Shown here one piece after another: positions 52,341 through 61,300 of a stretch of 64,000 nt of DNA. The translations under genes were made by a program, and so were the position numbers. The notes beneath the pieces are model-generated. The model did not search any database. It was not told where the DNA came from and saw only the letters and a list, made by a program, of their open reading frames with translations. Source of the DNA: Pseudomonas sp. 7P_10.2_Bac1 (GTDB lineage: Bacteria > Pseudomonadota > Gammaproteobacteria > Pseudomonadales > Pseudomonadaceae); NCBI RefSeq assembly GCF_025465935.1, contig NZ_JANLNV010000094.1, positions 175,512-239,511 of the forward strand. The letters are read 5' to 3'. The first letter of the stretch is position 1. Each line of letters begins with the position of its first letter.

Positions 52341-53816
52341 TTAAACAGGCCGCAATTGAGGGGTGGCCCGCAGGTAAGGCTTGGCCCGGAACATATAAAT
52401 CAGGCCCAGCACCGCGAGCACCGAAAACACCAGCACCACCGCCCACACCTGAAACCACGGCGCACCCGGTGGCGCCAGCGACTCACGCGGCCAGGCGACG
52501 TTGATGCTCTCGAACACCAGCCAGCAGAACGCTGCAATATTGACCGGCAAGCCCCAGCGCCCCAGGCTGAACGTCCCCGGTTCGGCTTTCCAGCGGTTGT
52601 TCAGGCGGGCGAGCAGGGCACAGGTGACCACAATCAAAAACACCAGGAAGAAGCCGCCGCTGCCGAAGGCGATCAGCGTCCCTACCGCCGTGGCATTGAG
52701 CCCCAGCGCCAGACCGAAACTGGCGAACAGCGTGCAAAACACCATGGCCGCAAACGGCACCTTGCGCTTGTCCACCTTACGTAGCAGGGCCGAAGCGGGC
52801 AGCATGTTGTCCCGCGCCATGCCGAACACGGCACGCCCGATGTACGTCTGAACCGAGACGATGCACGCGATAAACGCCACCAGCACCACGGCCACAAACG
52901 GCTGTTCGGACCACGCACCAAAGGCGTCGACTACCGCGGGTGTGACCGGATCGATGACCTGGCCCGAGACCATGGCCGCGGTGTTGGTGTATGACAGCGT
53001 CACGGCGAAAGCCGTCAGCATCACGGTCAGGCCGACCAGAATCATCGAGCGCAAAATCGCCCGGGGCGTAGAGGTGCGGGCGTCGGCCGTCTCTTCCGAG
53101 ACTTGCGAGCAGGCATCGAACCCCAAAAATGCCCAGCCACCCACCGCCATCGCCGTCAGAAAACCGGAGAGGTAAGAGCCGTCGGATGCTTGCGTAGAGG
53201 ACAGCCCCTCGAACAGCAGAGACAGCGAGTGATTGCGGAAAAACAGCAGCAACAACACCCCGATGCCAATCGACGCAATCGCTTCAGCAATGATCCCGGC
53301 GTTCACGAAATACTTCAGCGGGTTGATGCCGAACAGATTCACCCCCAGCCCGAGCACCAGCAGCACTGCGCCACTGAACACCTGAGCATTTGCCGAGGGC
53401 GGCTCGCCGGTGAAAAACAGCCATAACCAGAACCCGCCCAGATAAGACACGGTGGTCAGCGACGCCAGCGCGGAGGCCAGGTACATAAACCCCGTAAACC
53501 ACGCCCAACGATCCCCGGCCAGACGCTTGACCCACTGATAACAGCCGCCTGCGAGCGGATACTGCGACGCCAGCTCGGCATACACCAACGCCACCAGCAA
53601 CTGCAACGCCAGGCACAGCGGCACGATCCAGACCCAGGACGGCCCGGCATTCATAGCGCCGAGCGACATCACCGAATAGATCCCGACCACCGGAGAAACC
53701 GTCGCGAAACCGACCGAAAAAGAAGACCACAGCGACAGACCGCGATGCAGCTCCTGGGCATAGCCCTGGCTGTGCAACAGCGATTCATCGGCGTTAGGGC
53801 GCAGAGGAGAGTTCAT
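52341..53816 (-). CDS. APC-family amino acid/amine permease
   Basis: This 491-aa inner-membrane transporter has 12 hydrophobic segments and the APC marks GLSLWSSFSVGFATVSPVVG and GWAFLGFDACSQVSEET. The latter is typical of the GABA/choline/ethanolamine branch. ATG at 53816 has GGAGG. Upstream of the alcohol and aldehyde dehydrogenase genes by 56 bases on the same strand, it likely imports the amine or amino alcohol that they oxidise. Confidence 0.88.
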   Translation of the reverse strand: MNSPLRPNADESLLHSQGYAQELHRGLSLWSSFSVGFATVSPVVGIYSVMSLGAMNAGPSWVWIVPLCLALQLLVALVYAELASQYPLAGGCYQWVKRLAGDRWAWFTGFMYLASALASLTTVSYLGGFWLWLFFTGEPPSANAQVFSGAVLLVLGLGVNLFGINPLKYFVNAGIIAEAIASIGIGVLLLLFFRNHSLSLLFEGLSSTQASDGSYLSGFLTAMAVGGWAFLGFDACSQVSEETADARTSTPRAILRSMILVGLTVMLTAFAVTLSYTNTAAMVSGQVIDPVTPAVVDAFGAWSEQPFVAVVLVAFIACIVSVQTYIGRAVFGMARDNMLPASALLRKVDKRKVPFAAMVFCTLFASFGLALGLNATAVGTLIAFGSGGFFLVFLIVVTCALLARLNNRWKAEPGTFSLGRWGLPVNIAAFCWLVFESINVAWPRESLAPPGAPWFQVWAVVLVFSVLAVLGLIYMFRAKPYLRATPQLRPV

Positions 53817-54256
53817 AACCCGCCTCCGACAGAAGAGTGGGCACAATGGCCGGCACGGTTAAATGCGTGAGGTGAAGACATAAGAATTCCTTGGTCGGCA
53901 GACACATTATTTTTAGGATCGCCTTGCTCAGGCGTACCGACGAACGCCTCCTTCTACGAGGAGTGGGCGCAGCATAAAGCAGCCAAACATTTGTAAAAAT
54001 TCATATGTTTGTAGGCTGGCTTCTGGATTTCTATATGTTTGAAGTGGGCGTGTTATATCCCAGTTTTTGTTTGACGAGTGCTACGCGGTTGTGTGCACAG
54101 CAACCCTTCGTACCTCGTCAGCGACTAAACGGGCGGGGCGCAAACGGTAGGAGCGAGCTTGCCTCGCGATCTTTTGATCTTGACTTGCCCTCTTCAACGA
54201 CATCTCTGATCGGCAACCCGGCGGCCCACATCGCCGCCTTTGTGCCTCGTCACCGA
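53817..54256. other. Intergenic region with a single REP
   Basis: Contains one REP half (GTAGGAGCGAGCTTGCCTCG) at about 54148 and a repeated phrase (GGCAACCCGGCGGCCCACAT) that recurs at about 55520. Direct echoes TCATATGTTTG and CTATATGTTTGAAG at about 54000-54040 are probably promoter DNA of the permease operon. No gene is seen. Confidence 0.45.
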
Positions 54257-54757
54257 CTACAAGAGCCGCGCTTTATTCAGAGAGGTAGACCAATACATGG
54301 TTTGAACAAGAATATGCGGATGACTTTCTAATGGTTCCCATTCATCCATGAAAGTAAAACCCTGCTTCAGATAGAATCTTGAAGCTCTTGCGTTCTCTGG
54401 CGCTACGTCAAGGAAAACCCCGTCAAAGCCTTGGATTGTCGCTCGCGCTTTGACTTGATCAACCAGTCGAGCTGCTATGCCTGAACCTCTCGCTGCAGGC
54501 TCTATCCACATGCCGATCAAGTTATAGCGACCCGTACTGCTCACTGCAGCGCCGATCATCCCGATAGGCCTTTCGTTGTCAAAGGCTAGCCAGAACGCCG
54601 TTCCTGTTGACGATGCTCGATCTTTCCACTGTTCATCCGTGTAGTGGGCAGCCGTATGGTAATTCACACCGAACGCAGTGGGCGTGTCTAAAAGCGCGGC
54701 CAGCCGGATCTGCTTCAACAACATCCAGTCTTTTGTTTCTGTCAGTCGAATCTCCAT
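54257..54757 (-). CDS. GNAT-family N-acetyltransferase
   Basis: This 166-aa acetyltransferase has the acetyl-CoA-binding motif IEPAARGSGIAARLVDQV and the C-terminal NARASRFYLKQGF. The start ATG 54757 (MEIRLTETKDWMLL) follows AGGAGG by 13 bases; the codon at 54790 is less likely. It lies 33 bases after the isochorismatase-like gene and so shares its attenuated promoter. Substrate unknown. Confidence 0.87.
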   Translation of the reverse strand: MEIRLTETKDWMLLKQIRLAALLDTPTAFGVNYHTAAHYTDEQWKDRASSTGTAFWLAFDNERPIGMIGAAVSSTGRYNLIGMWIEPAARGSGIAARLVDQVKARATIQGFDGVFLDVAPENARASRFYLKQGFTFMDEWEPLESHPHILVQTMYWSTSLNKARLL

Positions 54758-54790
54758 ACGCCCTGTACATCCTCCTAATTCAGGTTTCAC

Positions 54791-55309
54791 CTAGAAATTC
54801 CATTCTTCAGCCCAAACCAATCGGCAGAACGGTCCGCCGAGCGTTGCATTGTGATGCGCAACAATGTCCTGAGCATTCATCACCGGCGTATCAGCACAGG
54901 TATGACCATCGGCAATGAGGACCGCATCAAAGCCAAGATCACGCGCCGCACGACACGTGCTGTCAACGCAGTATTGAGTTTTCATGCCGGTGATTACTAC
55001 ACCCGTCGACCCGTGAGCTCGTAAGTTGTCTGCCAGGTCGGTCATCGCGAAGGCGTTGGGGCGGCGTTTCTCGAATACCACCTCGCCACCCTGAAGCTTC
55101 AGTTCCTGCACGATCATCGTCAGCGGACTGCCGGGTTCGATGGGTGAACCCACCGGCCCGATATGACGCGCAAGAAAAATCGGCGCGCCTGCGCTGCGGG
55201 CCTTGTCCATCAGACTATTCAGGGTCTCCAGCAATGCTTCACCGCGCCAAGGCTTTTCCGGGCCGTGAACCAGTCCGACTTGCATATCGAGAATCAACAG
55301 AGCGTGCAT
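54791..55309 (-). CDS. Isochorismatase-like cysteine hydrolase
   Basis: This 172-aa hydrolase has the family's Asp-Lys-Cys triad: D8 in LLILDMQVG, the lysine in VVFEKRRPNAF and the cysteine in MKTQYCVDSTCRAA. The cis-peptide VVITGM stretch precedes the cysteine. Relatives hydrolyse nicotinamide, ureido compounds or isochorismate. ATG at 55309 follows AAGGAA. Its leader carries a threonine-rich peptide and an intrinsic terminator, so it is probably controlled by attenuation. Confidence 0.87.
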   Translation of the reverse strand: MHALLILDMQVGLVHGPEKPWRGEALLETLNSLMDKARSAGAPIFLARHIGPVGSPIEPGSPLTMIVQELKLQGGEVVFEKRRPNAFAMTDLADNLRAHGSTGVVITGMKTQYCVDSTCRAARDLGFDAVLIADGHTCADTPVMNAQDIVAHHNATLGGPFCRLVWAEEWNF

Positions 55310-55351
55310 GAGGTGAATTTCCTTGCGTGTGAGCCAGCAACACAAGGGCAT

Positions 55352-55385
55352 AAAAAAGGCCCTGTCCATTGCTGGCGGGCCTTTG
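55352..55385 (-). promoter_or_regulatory. Attenuator hairpin upstream of the isochorismatase-like gene
   Basis: On the minus strand AAAGGCCC...GGGCCTTTTTT forms an intrinsic terminator lying between the leader peptide stop and the first structural gene. Its loop bases GCCAGCAA are perfectly complementary to TTGCTGGC just downstream (55332-55339), which offers an alternative fold. Confidence 0.7.
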
Positions 55386-55416
55386 AAGTTCGTCTGTTAT
55401 CTGCTCACGACACTTC

Positions 55417-55476
55417 TCACGCTCCGCTTTCAGCGGTCGTGGTGGTGGTAGTCGAGGTGAGGCAATGATTAGTCAT
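55417..55476 (-). CDS. Threonine-rich leader peptide (19 aa)
   Basis: The frame from ATG 55476 reads MTNHCLTSTTTTTTAESGA and stops. The run of six threonines uses three different codons (ACT, ACC, ACG), which argues for selection on the amino acid. A CCGCT-GAA-AGCGG hairpin overlaps the end of the frame and the attenuator follows 32 bases later. There is no Shine-Dalgarno; the promoter predicts a transcript that starts at the ATG itself. An overlapping TTG frame would read MPHLDYHHHDR, so a histidine leader is a fallback reading. Confidence 0.55.
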   Translation of the reverse strand: MTNHCLTSTTTTTTAESGA

Positions 55477-55482
55477 AAATTG

Positions 55483-55511
55483 ACACTAGCAATATCGTTA
55501 CAGACTGGCAA
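55483..55511 (-). promoter_or_regulatory. Sigma-70 promoter of the attenuated operon
   Basis: TTGCCA (55506-55511) and TAGTGT (55483-55488) are separated by 17 bases. The predicted start point, about 7 bases on, coincides with the leader ATG. Confidence 0.5.
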
Positions 55512-55676
55512 GGCGCAAGCGGCCCTATACGGCAACCCTGCGGCCCACATCGCCGCCTTTGTGCCCAGCATTAAATCTCACCCCTCGAAAGCCGCCGTTC
55601 AACCTGTCTCACCTAAAGTCTCTACAAGGTCTATCCACCTCGACTGTCTTGCTTTTTCATCCTTCAGGTAAAACCG

Positions 55677-56717
55677 ATGAGTAAACGGCCGCTCGTTAAC
55701 CCGCTCTTACTGGCAATGTCTATCCTGATAAGCGCCCCAGCCATGGCGGCGCCCTGGTGCACGAGCACCAACCCCAACCCCGGGCAGCTTGGGCAGTTAC
55801 GCAATCAGGTGAATCAGCAGTTGTTGCCGCAGTCCCGCGCGGTTGCGCGGGTGCATACCGAAGGGACGCTGCCGCATCAGGGCATCCGGGATCAGAGCCT
55901 GGAGGCCAAGAAGGACTGGCCGCTGATGCGCGACTTGGCGTTGTTGTGGCAAAAGCAGCATCAGCCGGCCGATTTGCAGGCGCTCTCGCGGTTGCTTAAC
56001 GATTGGGGCACTCGCTACAAGCCGAGTTTCAATCCGGTCGACGAGACGGAACTGGATGCCTATATCGATGCGTATTCCATGACCCGCGACGACTTGCCGC
56101 CGCCCGTGCGTAATGTGGCGGCGCGGTTTATCCGGGCGTTGGGCGAGGGGTATCTCAATCAGATGGAGCACAACGCCAAGCCGGGCGATGGCCGCTGGAT
56201 CAATAACTGGAACTCGCACCGGGTCAAGCTGGCGACGCTGTCGGCGGTGGCGCTGGACGATCCGGGGATGTTCGCGCGGGCGAGGGCGCAGTTCATTGTC
56301 CAATTGGGGCGCAATCTGCAGCCGGGCGGTTTGACGGTGGATTTTCAACAGCGTGACGCGCTTCATTATGTGGTCTACGACCTGGAGCCCTTGACCCGAG
56401 CCGCCATGGCAGCGCGTCTGCGCGGGCAAAACTGGCTGGTGTTCAAAGGCGCCTCGGGCGCGAGTCTGGAGAACGCTCTGGATTGGCTGGCGCCTTTTGC
56501 GAAGGGTGACCTGACGCACGAAGAATTCGTGCACTCGCACGTCAAATTCGATTATCAGCGCCGTGATGCAGGGGAGAGCGGCTATTCAGGTCTCTGGAAC
56601 CCGCAGTCAGCCTCTGGCCTCTATGCGATGGCAACGCTGCTGAACCCCAAATATGCCGCCGTGTCCCAACACCTGCACCCGATGGGCGGCTGGATGGCCG
56701 CGTGCTGGGGGCGTTAA
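55677..56717 (+). CDS. Periplasmic alginate lyase-family protein
   Basis: This 346-aa protein has a signal peptide (LLLAMSILISAPAMA, cleavage near residue 24). It matches the alginate-lyase (alpha/alpha toroid) family: GDGRWINNWNSHRVKLATLS and QQRDALHYVVYDLEPLTRAA. In AlgL the active-site block is NNH-type; here it is NNWNSHR, so it belongs to a different branch and its polysaccharide is uncertain. It stands alone, with its own terminator, and no alginate biosynthesis genes are nearby. Confidence 0.82.
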   Translation: MSKRPLVNPLLLAMSILISAPAMAAPWCTSTNPNPGQLGQLRNQVNQQLLPQSRAVARVHTEGTLPHQGIRDQSLEAKKDWPLMRDLALLWQKQHQPADLQALSRLLNDWGTRYKPSFNPVDETELDAYIDAYSMTRDDLPPPVRNVAARFIRALGEGYLNQMEHNAKPGDGRWINNWNSHRVKLATLSAVALDDPGMFARARAQFIVQLGRNLQPGGLTVDFQQRDALHYVVYDLEPLTRAAMAARLRGQNWLVFKGASGASLENALDWLAPFAKGDLTHEEFVHSHVKFDYQRRDAGESGYSGLWNPQSASGLYAMATLLNPKYAAVSQHLHPMGGWMAACWGR

Positions 56718-56720
56718 GTT

Positions 56721-56757
56721 AAAAAGCCCCGCCGGGCAATGCTCGGCGGGGCTTTTT
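56721..56757 (+). terminator. Bidirectional terminator after the lyase-family gene
   Basis: AAAAAGCCCCGCC...GGCGGGGCTTTTT is a strong hairpin with A- and T-runs, 3 bases after the stop; it also serves the convergent lipoprotein gene. Confidence 0.95.
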
Positions 56758-56774
56758 CTTAACAGAAGGGGCGT

Positions 56775-57488
56775 TTACGGCCGCATCAAGGGTTCAATCC
56801 CGATCCATTTCTTGACCGGTTGATAGCACGTCTTCATCGGCGGGATATCGACCTTGTGGCCGCCCACGTCCATCGACCCCAAATGGATGGTCCATTTTGA
56901 ATTGGCGTTGAATTTCTCGGTGGGGAAAATGATGTAAACCGAGCCGTAATGGCTGTTGTTAGTGATTCGCGGGATGCGTCGGTGGACTTCATCGCTGTTG
57001 ATGTCATACGGCGAAGGGCGCGCGGTTCTTTCGTAGAACATCGGGTAGTCGTAGGTCTCGTCATCGCCCAGATACACTTCGGGCAGGGCTTTGACCTGCG
57101 AGCCGTCATCCAGCGTGATGTATGCCTGGCGGCTATCGTAGAGGATCGGCACCGCGGGTTCGCCGCTGCTTGAGCGTGCAGGGCGTTGGCGACCTTTGTT
57201 GTAGGCGATCAGTTGCACGTAAAAGTATCGGCGCGAATAGGTTTCACCCGGGAAGGTCTTGCTCACGCCTTGCTCGAACGGGCGATCTGAATACTGGGCG
57301 GCGTGATCGTATAAGTACGTTTCAAGCATGATGGTTTTCTGGCCATCGGCTCCCGGCACTTTGAATTGATAGTCGGACTGGCACAGGTCGGCGTAAGCAG
57401 AACGCTCGCGCGGCCAAGGCAGGCAAGCTCCCAGCGAGGCGGCAAGTAGCACGAGCAGGGTGGTTTTCAGGCTTTTCTCAAATGGCAT
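56775..57488 (-). CDS. Hypothetical lipoprotein
   Basis: This 237-aa protein has a lipoprotein signal (LLVLLAASLGAC; lipobox LGAC with C22), then a soluble domain rich in aromatic residues (YSRRYFYVQLIAYNKG, YDYPMFYERTARPSPYDI). It should be anchored in the inner or outer membrane facing the periplasm. No named domain was recognised. It is convergent with the lyase-family gene and separated from the receptor gene by a repeat cluster. Confidence 0.75.
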   Translation of the reverse strand: MPFEKSLKTTLLVLLAASLGACLPWPRERSAYADLCQSDYQFKVPGADGQKTIMLETYLYDHAAQYSDRPFEQGVSKTFPGETYSRRYFYVQLIAYNKGRQRPARSSSGEPAVPILYDSRQAYITLDDGSQVKALPEVYLGDDETYDYPMFYERTARPSPYDINSDEVHRRIPRITNNSHYGSVYIIFPTEKFNANSKWTIHLGSMDVGGHKVDIPPMKTCYQPVKKWIGIEPLMRP

Positions 57489-57564
57489 GGCTGGCCTTTA
57501 GTCCTTTATCTGGGGCTGTTCAATCGCTTTGCCTTTTGACAGATCCGGTTCAGAAAAGGTCACG

Positions 57565-57794
57565 CCCTCACCCCAACCCTCTCCCAGAGGGAGAGGGGGC
57601 TGATTGGTGTCGCTTACAAGCCGTACCTCGGTAAAGCCCCCTCGCCTAGAGGGAGAGGGGGCCGATTGGTGTCGCTCCCAAGCCATACCTCGTTAAAGCC
57701 CCCTCGCCTAGAGGGAGAGGGCCGACTGGTGTTGCTCGCAAGCCGTACCTCGGTAAAGCTCCCTCTCCCTCCGGGAGAGGGTTGGGGTGAGGGG
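57565..57794. repeat. Tandem repeat of about 61 bases (three units)
   Basis: GA(T/C)TGGTGT(C/T)GCT begins units at 57602, 57664 and 57724 (spacing 62 and 60). Each holds CAAGCC(G/A)TACCTCG and a GAGGGAGAGGG hairpin half. The block is bounded by CCCTCACCCCAACCCTCTCC and its exact inverse GGAGAGGGTTGGGGTGAGGG. One bounding part matches the element at 22818. No gene is seen in this gap. Confidence 0.85.
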
Positions 57795-57810
57795 CTTTTG
57801 CTCCAAAGGC

Positions 57811-60234
57811 TTACCAGCGATAACGCGCCGTCGCCAGGAAGGTCCGTTGCGGGCCGTAGTAGCAGGTGTCGAGGAAGTAGCAGTTGTTGGCGATGTAGCT
57901 CTTGTTGGTCACGTTGTCGACGTTGAGCTGCAGGTTCCAGTGCGCATCCAGCTGGTAGTGGATCATGCTGTCCACCAGGGTGTAGCCGGGCGTTTCGCGC
58001 ACTTGCGAGTAGTCGTCGTTGTAGTCTGGCCGGCCACTGACGTAGCGCACGCCAACGCCGTAGCCCAAGCCTTTGAGCTGGCCGTCCTGGTGGGTGTAGT
58101 CCGCCCAGGCCGAGGCGCTGTGCCGTGGGTTGGTGGTGCCCCAGCTGTCGGTGAAGCGGGTGCCTTCCTTGCCAGGAACGTTGTCTTTGGTCACACGCGC
58201 ATCGAGGTAGGTGTAGCTGGCGGTCAGGTCAAGGCCGGGCGTCGGGGTGTATTTGCCTTCCAGCTCCAGGCCTTTGGATTCCACTTCGCCGGTCTGGATC
58301 ATGATCCGCGTGTCGATCGGGTCAGTGGTCACCATGTTTTTCTGCACGATGTCGAACACCGCCGCCGTCAACAGCAGGTCGCTGCCAGGCGGCTGGTACT
58401 TGATACCCACTTCGTGGCTGGTGCCGGTGGTGGCCTTGTAAGGTTTGCCGTTGGCGCTGTTCGCAGTGGTCGGCAAGAACGATTCGGCGTAGCTGTAGTA
58501 TGGCGCCAGACCGTTATCGAACAGGTACAGCAGGCCCGCCTGCCAGGTGGTAGCGCCTTGGTCCAGGCTACCGCCGACCTTGCGGCCGTTGTTGTCCACG
58601 TTAACGTCGGTCTTGGCCTGGTCGTGGCGCACGCCCACACGGGCAATCCAGTGATCGTCGATTTTCACCTGATGCTGGGCGTAGGCGCCGAGCTGCTCCA
58701 CATCGATCACACGTTTGTAAGGCACCGTCGGCTTGGCTGTCGGGGTGACGGCACTTGGGTTGTTCAAGTCCAGCGGGGAGGCCGGGCCGCTCAACTGACG
58801 GTTGTTGCCGCGCTGCCAGGTGTAATCGAAACCGACCAGGCTGGTGTGCTCGATGCCGGGGGTGTCGAAGGTCGCCTGCAACTGGTTATCGAAGCTGTAG
58901 ACGTCACTGTTGAACTTGTAGATGCCCGCATCACGGAACAACACGGCGGATGTGTCCGGGTCGATCCAGCCGAGGCTGCGCACCGCTTTGGCATCGTAGC
59001 TACCGGTGTCGACGCGCACGTTTTGGCGGTACAGCCAGGTGTCGTTGAAGCGATGCTCAAACAGGTAGCCCAGGGAGTATTGATCGCGCTTGAACGTGTT
59101 GAAGTTCGGGTCGCCACCGAAGAAGTGGTGCGACAAATACCCCGTAGGCCCGCTCACCAGCGAACCTTTGGCCGGCAGCCAGGTGCCCCAGCCGCTGGTG
59201 TCGTGCTGATAGCTGGAGAGCAAGGTCAGGCTGGTGTCGTCGTTGCGGAAGGTGATGGCCGGGGCGACGTACACATGGTCGTCGACCGCATGGTCAATTT
59301 GCGCCTGGCTGTCGCGCACGTTCAGGGTCAAGCGGCCCAGCACGGTGCCGCTGTCGTTCAACGCGTCATTCAGGTCCAGGCGCGCCTGTTTGTTGTCGTA
59401 ACTGCCGTAACCCAGTTGCACCTCATGGAAAGGCTCGTCGCTGGGGCGTTTGGTGACGATGTTGATCATCCCGCCCGGCGCGTTTTGGCCATACAGCACC
59501 GACGCCGGGCCTTTGAGGATTTCCACGCGCTCCAGGCCATACGAGTCGGCGCGCCCGAACATGCTGTTGCTGGACGAACGCAGGCCATCGCGGAACATGC
59601 CCAACTGCGACATAGTGAAGCCGCGCACGGTCAGCCAGTCGTAACGCGGGTCATCGCCGTAAAAACCGGCACTCACACCGGCGCTGTAGCGCAACGCCGA
59701 GCTCAGGTTCTGCGCGCCCAGGTTGTCCATTTGCTCACGGGTCACCACCGAAATCGCTTGCGGGGTTTCCAGCAGCGGGGTGTCGGTCTTGGTGGCCGTG
59801 GTGGAACGGCGCGCGACAAAGCCTTTGTCACTGGAAATGCTGTCTTGGGTAAACCCGGCCTGTGCGCCGCTGATGGTGGTGGCCGGCAAGTCATGCGCAC
59901 CGCCCGGCAGCACGGTGTAGGCGCCACTGGCGGTGGTGGTGAACATCAGGCCGCTGCCAGCCAGCGCCTGGTTGATGGCTTGCGCGGTGCTCATCTGGCC
60001 TTGCACCGCCGGAGCGCGTTTGCCGGCAATGAGTGAGGGGTTGACCGATAGCACCTCGCCGGTTTGATGGGCGATGGTGCTCAAGGTTTCGCCAAGGTCA
60101 CCTGCAGGAATGTTGAATGCTTGTGCAACCGTCGCAGAGGCGTCGCCATCTGCCAGGGCATGGGACACAAACGGGACAGTTGCCATGGCGATCGCGACGG
60201 CAAGCAGGCAAGGACGAATCTGCAGGTTGGGCAT
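57811..60234 (-). CDS. TonB-dependent ferric-siderophore receptor with STN signalling domain
   Basis: This 807-aa outer-membrane protein starts with a signal peptide (AVAIAMATVPFVSHALA). It then has a secretin/TonB short N-terminal domain (FNIPAGDLGETLSTIAHQTG, about residues 40-110) that talks to FecR, a TonB-box/plug region (LLETPQAISVVTREQMDNLG, then PGGMINIVTKRP), and a 22-strand barrel ending RTFLATARYRW. It resembles FoxA/FhuA/FpvA-type hydroxamate siderophore receptors. With FecI-FecR upstream it forms a cell-surface signalling system. The siderophore is not readable. Confidence 0.92.
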   Translation of the reverse strand: MPNLQIRPCLLAVAIAMATVPFVSHALADGDASATVAQAFNIPAGDLGETLSTIAHQTGEVLSVNPSLIAGKRAPAVQGQMSTAQAINQALAGSGLMFTTTASGAYTVLPGGAHDLPATTISGAQAGFTQDSISSDKGFVARRSTTATKTDTPLLETPQAISVVTREQMDNLGAQNLSSALRYSAGVSAGFYGDDPRYDWLTVRGFTMSQLGMFRDGLRSSSNSMFGRADSYGLERVEILKGPASVLYGQNAPGGMINIVTKRPSDEPFHEVQLGYGSYDNKQARLDLNDALNDSGTVLGRLTLNVRDSQAQIDHAVDDHVYVAPAITFRNDDTSLTLLSSYQHDTSGWGTWLPAKGSLVSGPTGYLSHHFFGGDPNFNTFKRDQYSLGYLFEHRFNDTWLYRQNVRVDTGSYDAKAVRSLGWIDPDTSAVLFRDAGIYKFNSDVYSFDNQLQATFDTPGIEHTSLVGFDYTWQRGNNRQLSGPASPLDLNNPSAVTPTAKPTVPYKRVIDVEQLGAYAQHQVKIDDHWIARVGVRHDQAKTDVNVDNNGRKVGGSLDQGATTWQAGLLYLFDNGLAPYYSYAESFLPTTANSANGKPYKATTGTSHEVGIKYQPPGSDLLLTAAVFDIVQKNMVTTDPIDTRIMIQTGEVESKGLELEGKYTPTPGLDLTASYTYLDARVTKDNVPGKEGTRFTDSWGTTNPRHSASAWADYTHQDGQLKGLGYGVGVRYVSGRPDYNDDYSQVRETPGYTLVDSMIHYQLDAHWNLQLNVDNVTNKSYIANNCYFLDTCYYGPQRTFLATARYRW

Positions 60235-60316
60235 GTAAGCGGGCTCGTGATAAGTGTGTTTTCAGTAACCAAGACCCGCTACCTGAAAAACCCCCTCAAC
60301 TTTTTAAACTTTTTTT

Positions 60317-61300
60317 TTACGCGTGGGCCGGGCGGACATCCACCGTGGTCAGCCAGAAACCATGGCGGGTCACTTGCACCGGCAACGTCTCGGCCAAGGT
60401 GCGCAAGGTGCGGTCACTGTCATCCAGCGCGAAGACCCCATACACCCGCAACCGGGCCGCCTCGGGGCTGATGCGCAACAGCCCGGCGCGATAAGGGCGC
60501 AGGGCATCGATCAATTGCCCCAGCGGCTCATCGCGCACGTCGATCCGGCCTTCCACCCAGTCAACCCGGCTGCGCCAGCTCGGAGGTTGCGGGTCGATGC
60601 GTTGTTCGGTGAAGGCAAACACTTGCCCGGCCTCAATGGTTTGCCGGCGACCCGCATGGTTGGTGAGCAGCACACTGTGCTGTTGCACCGAGGCCAGACT
60701 GCCAGCCTCGTCCTTGCGCACCATGAACTGTGTGCCCAGCGCGCGAACCGTGCCGTCACCGGAGTCGACGATAAAGGGCCGCGCGGCATCCCGGGCCACC
60801 TCGACCTGCACCGCGCCCTCGTGCAGGATCACCCGGCGTTGCAGTGAATCAAACAGAATATCCACCACCGTGCGCGCATCCAGACTCAGGCGGCTGCCAT
60901 CGGCCAGGGTCAGTGTGCGGCGCTCGCCCGTGGCGGTGCGCTGGTCGGCAAGCAGGCCGCTCAAAGGCGTCATACGCTGGGTGACACCTGCCGTCACCAG
61001 CCCCAGCACCAGGGCAAGCCCGCCGCCCAATGCCCGGCGCCGTGAAGGCGAAGGCAACGAACGCAGGCTGTCACTGGCCACTTTCAATTGGCCGGGGCTG
61101 CGCCGTTCGGCTTCCTGCAAGGCCGACATCGGTGTGCTCAACAGCGTGTTGACCCGGCGCCAGGCGTTGGCATGTTCGGGGTCGGCGCTTAGCCAGCGCT
61201 CGAATGCCTGATGGGGTGAACTGCCCGCCTGCGCGGATTCGAGGCGCAGTAACCAATCCACCGCTGCGCGATTGACGGCGTCCGTCTGGCGAGCGTTCAT
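60317..61300 (-). CDS. FecR-family anti-sigma/signal transducer
   Basis: This 327-aa inner-membrane protein has a cytoplasmic DUF4880 segment (AVDWLLRLESAQAGSSPHQA, residues 12-60), one membrane span (GGGLALVLGLVTAGV, about 93-107) and a periplasmic FecR domain (EVARDAARPFIVDSGDGTVR). It relays siderophore binding from the receptor's STN domain to the sigma factor. Start overlaps the fecI-like stop by 4 bases. Confidence 0.92.
   Translation of the reverse strand: MNARQTDAVNRAAVDWLLRLESAQAGSSPHQAFERWLSADPEHANAWRRVNTLLSTPMSALQEAERRSPGQLKVASDSLRSLPSPSRRRALGGGLALVLGLVTAGVTQRMTPLSGLLADQRTATGERRTLTLADGSRLSLDARTVVDILFDSLQRRVILHEGAVQVEVARDAARPFIVDSGDGTVRALGTQFMVRKDEAGSLASVQQHSVLLTNHAGRRQTIEAGQVFAFTEQRIDPQPPSWRSRVDWVEGRIDVRDEPLGQLIDALRPYRAGLLRISPEAARLRVYGVFALDDSDRTLRTLAETLPVQVTRHGFWLTTVDVRPAHA

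Noticed and set aside
57787..60036. 749-codon open frame on the plus strand
   Set aside because: It is the antisense of the TonB receptor gene, Val/Ala/Arg/His-biased, with no domain; GC-rich codon structure explains it.
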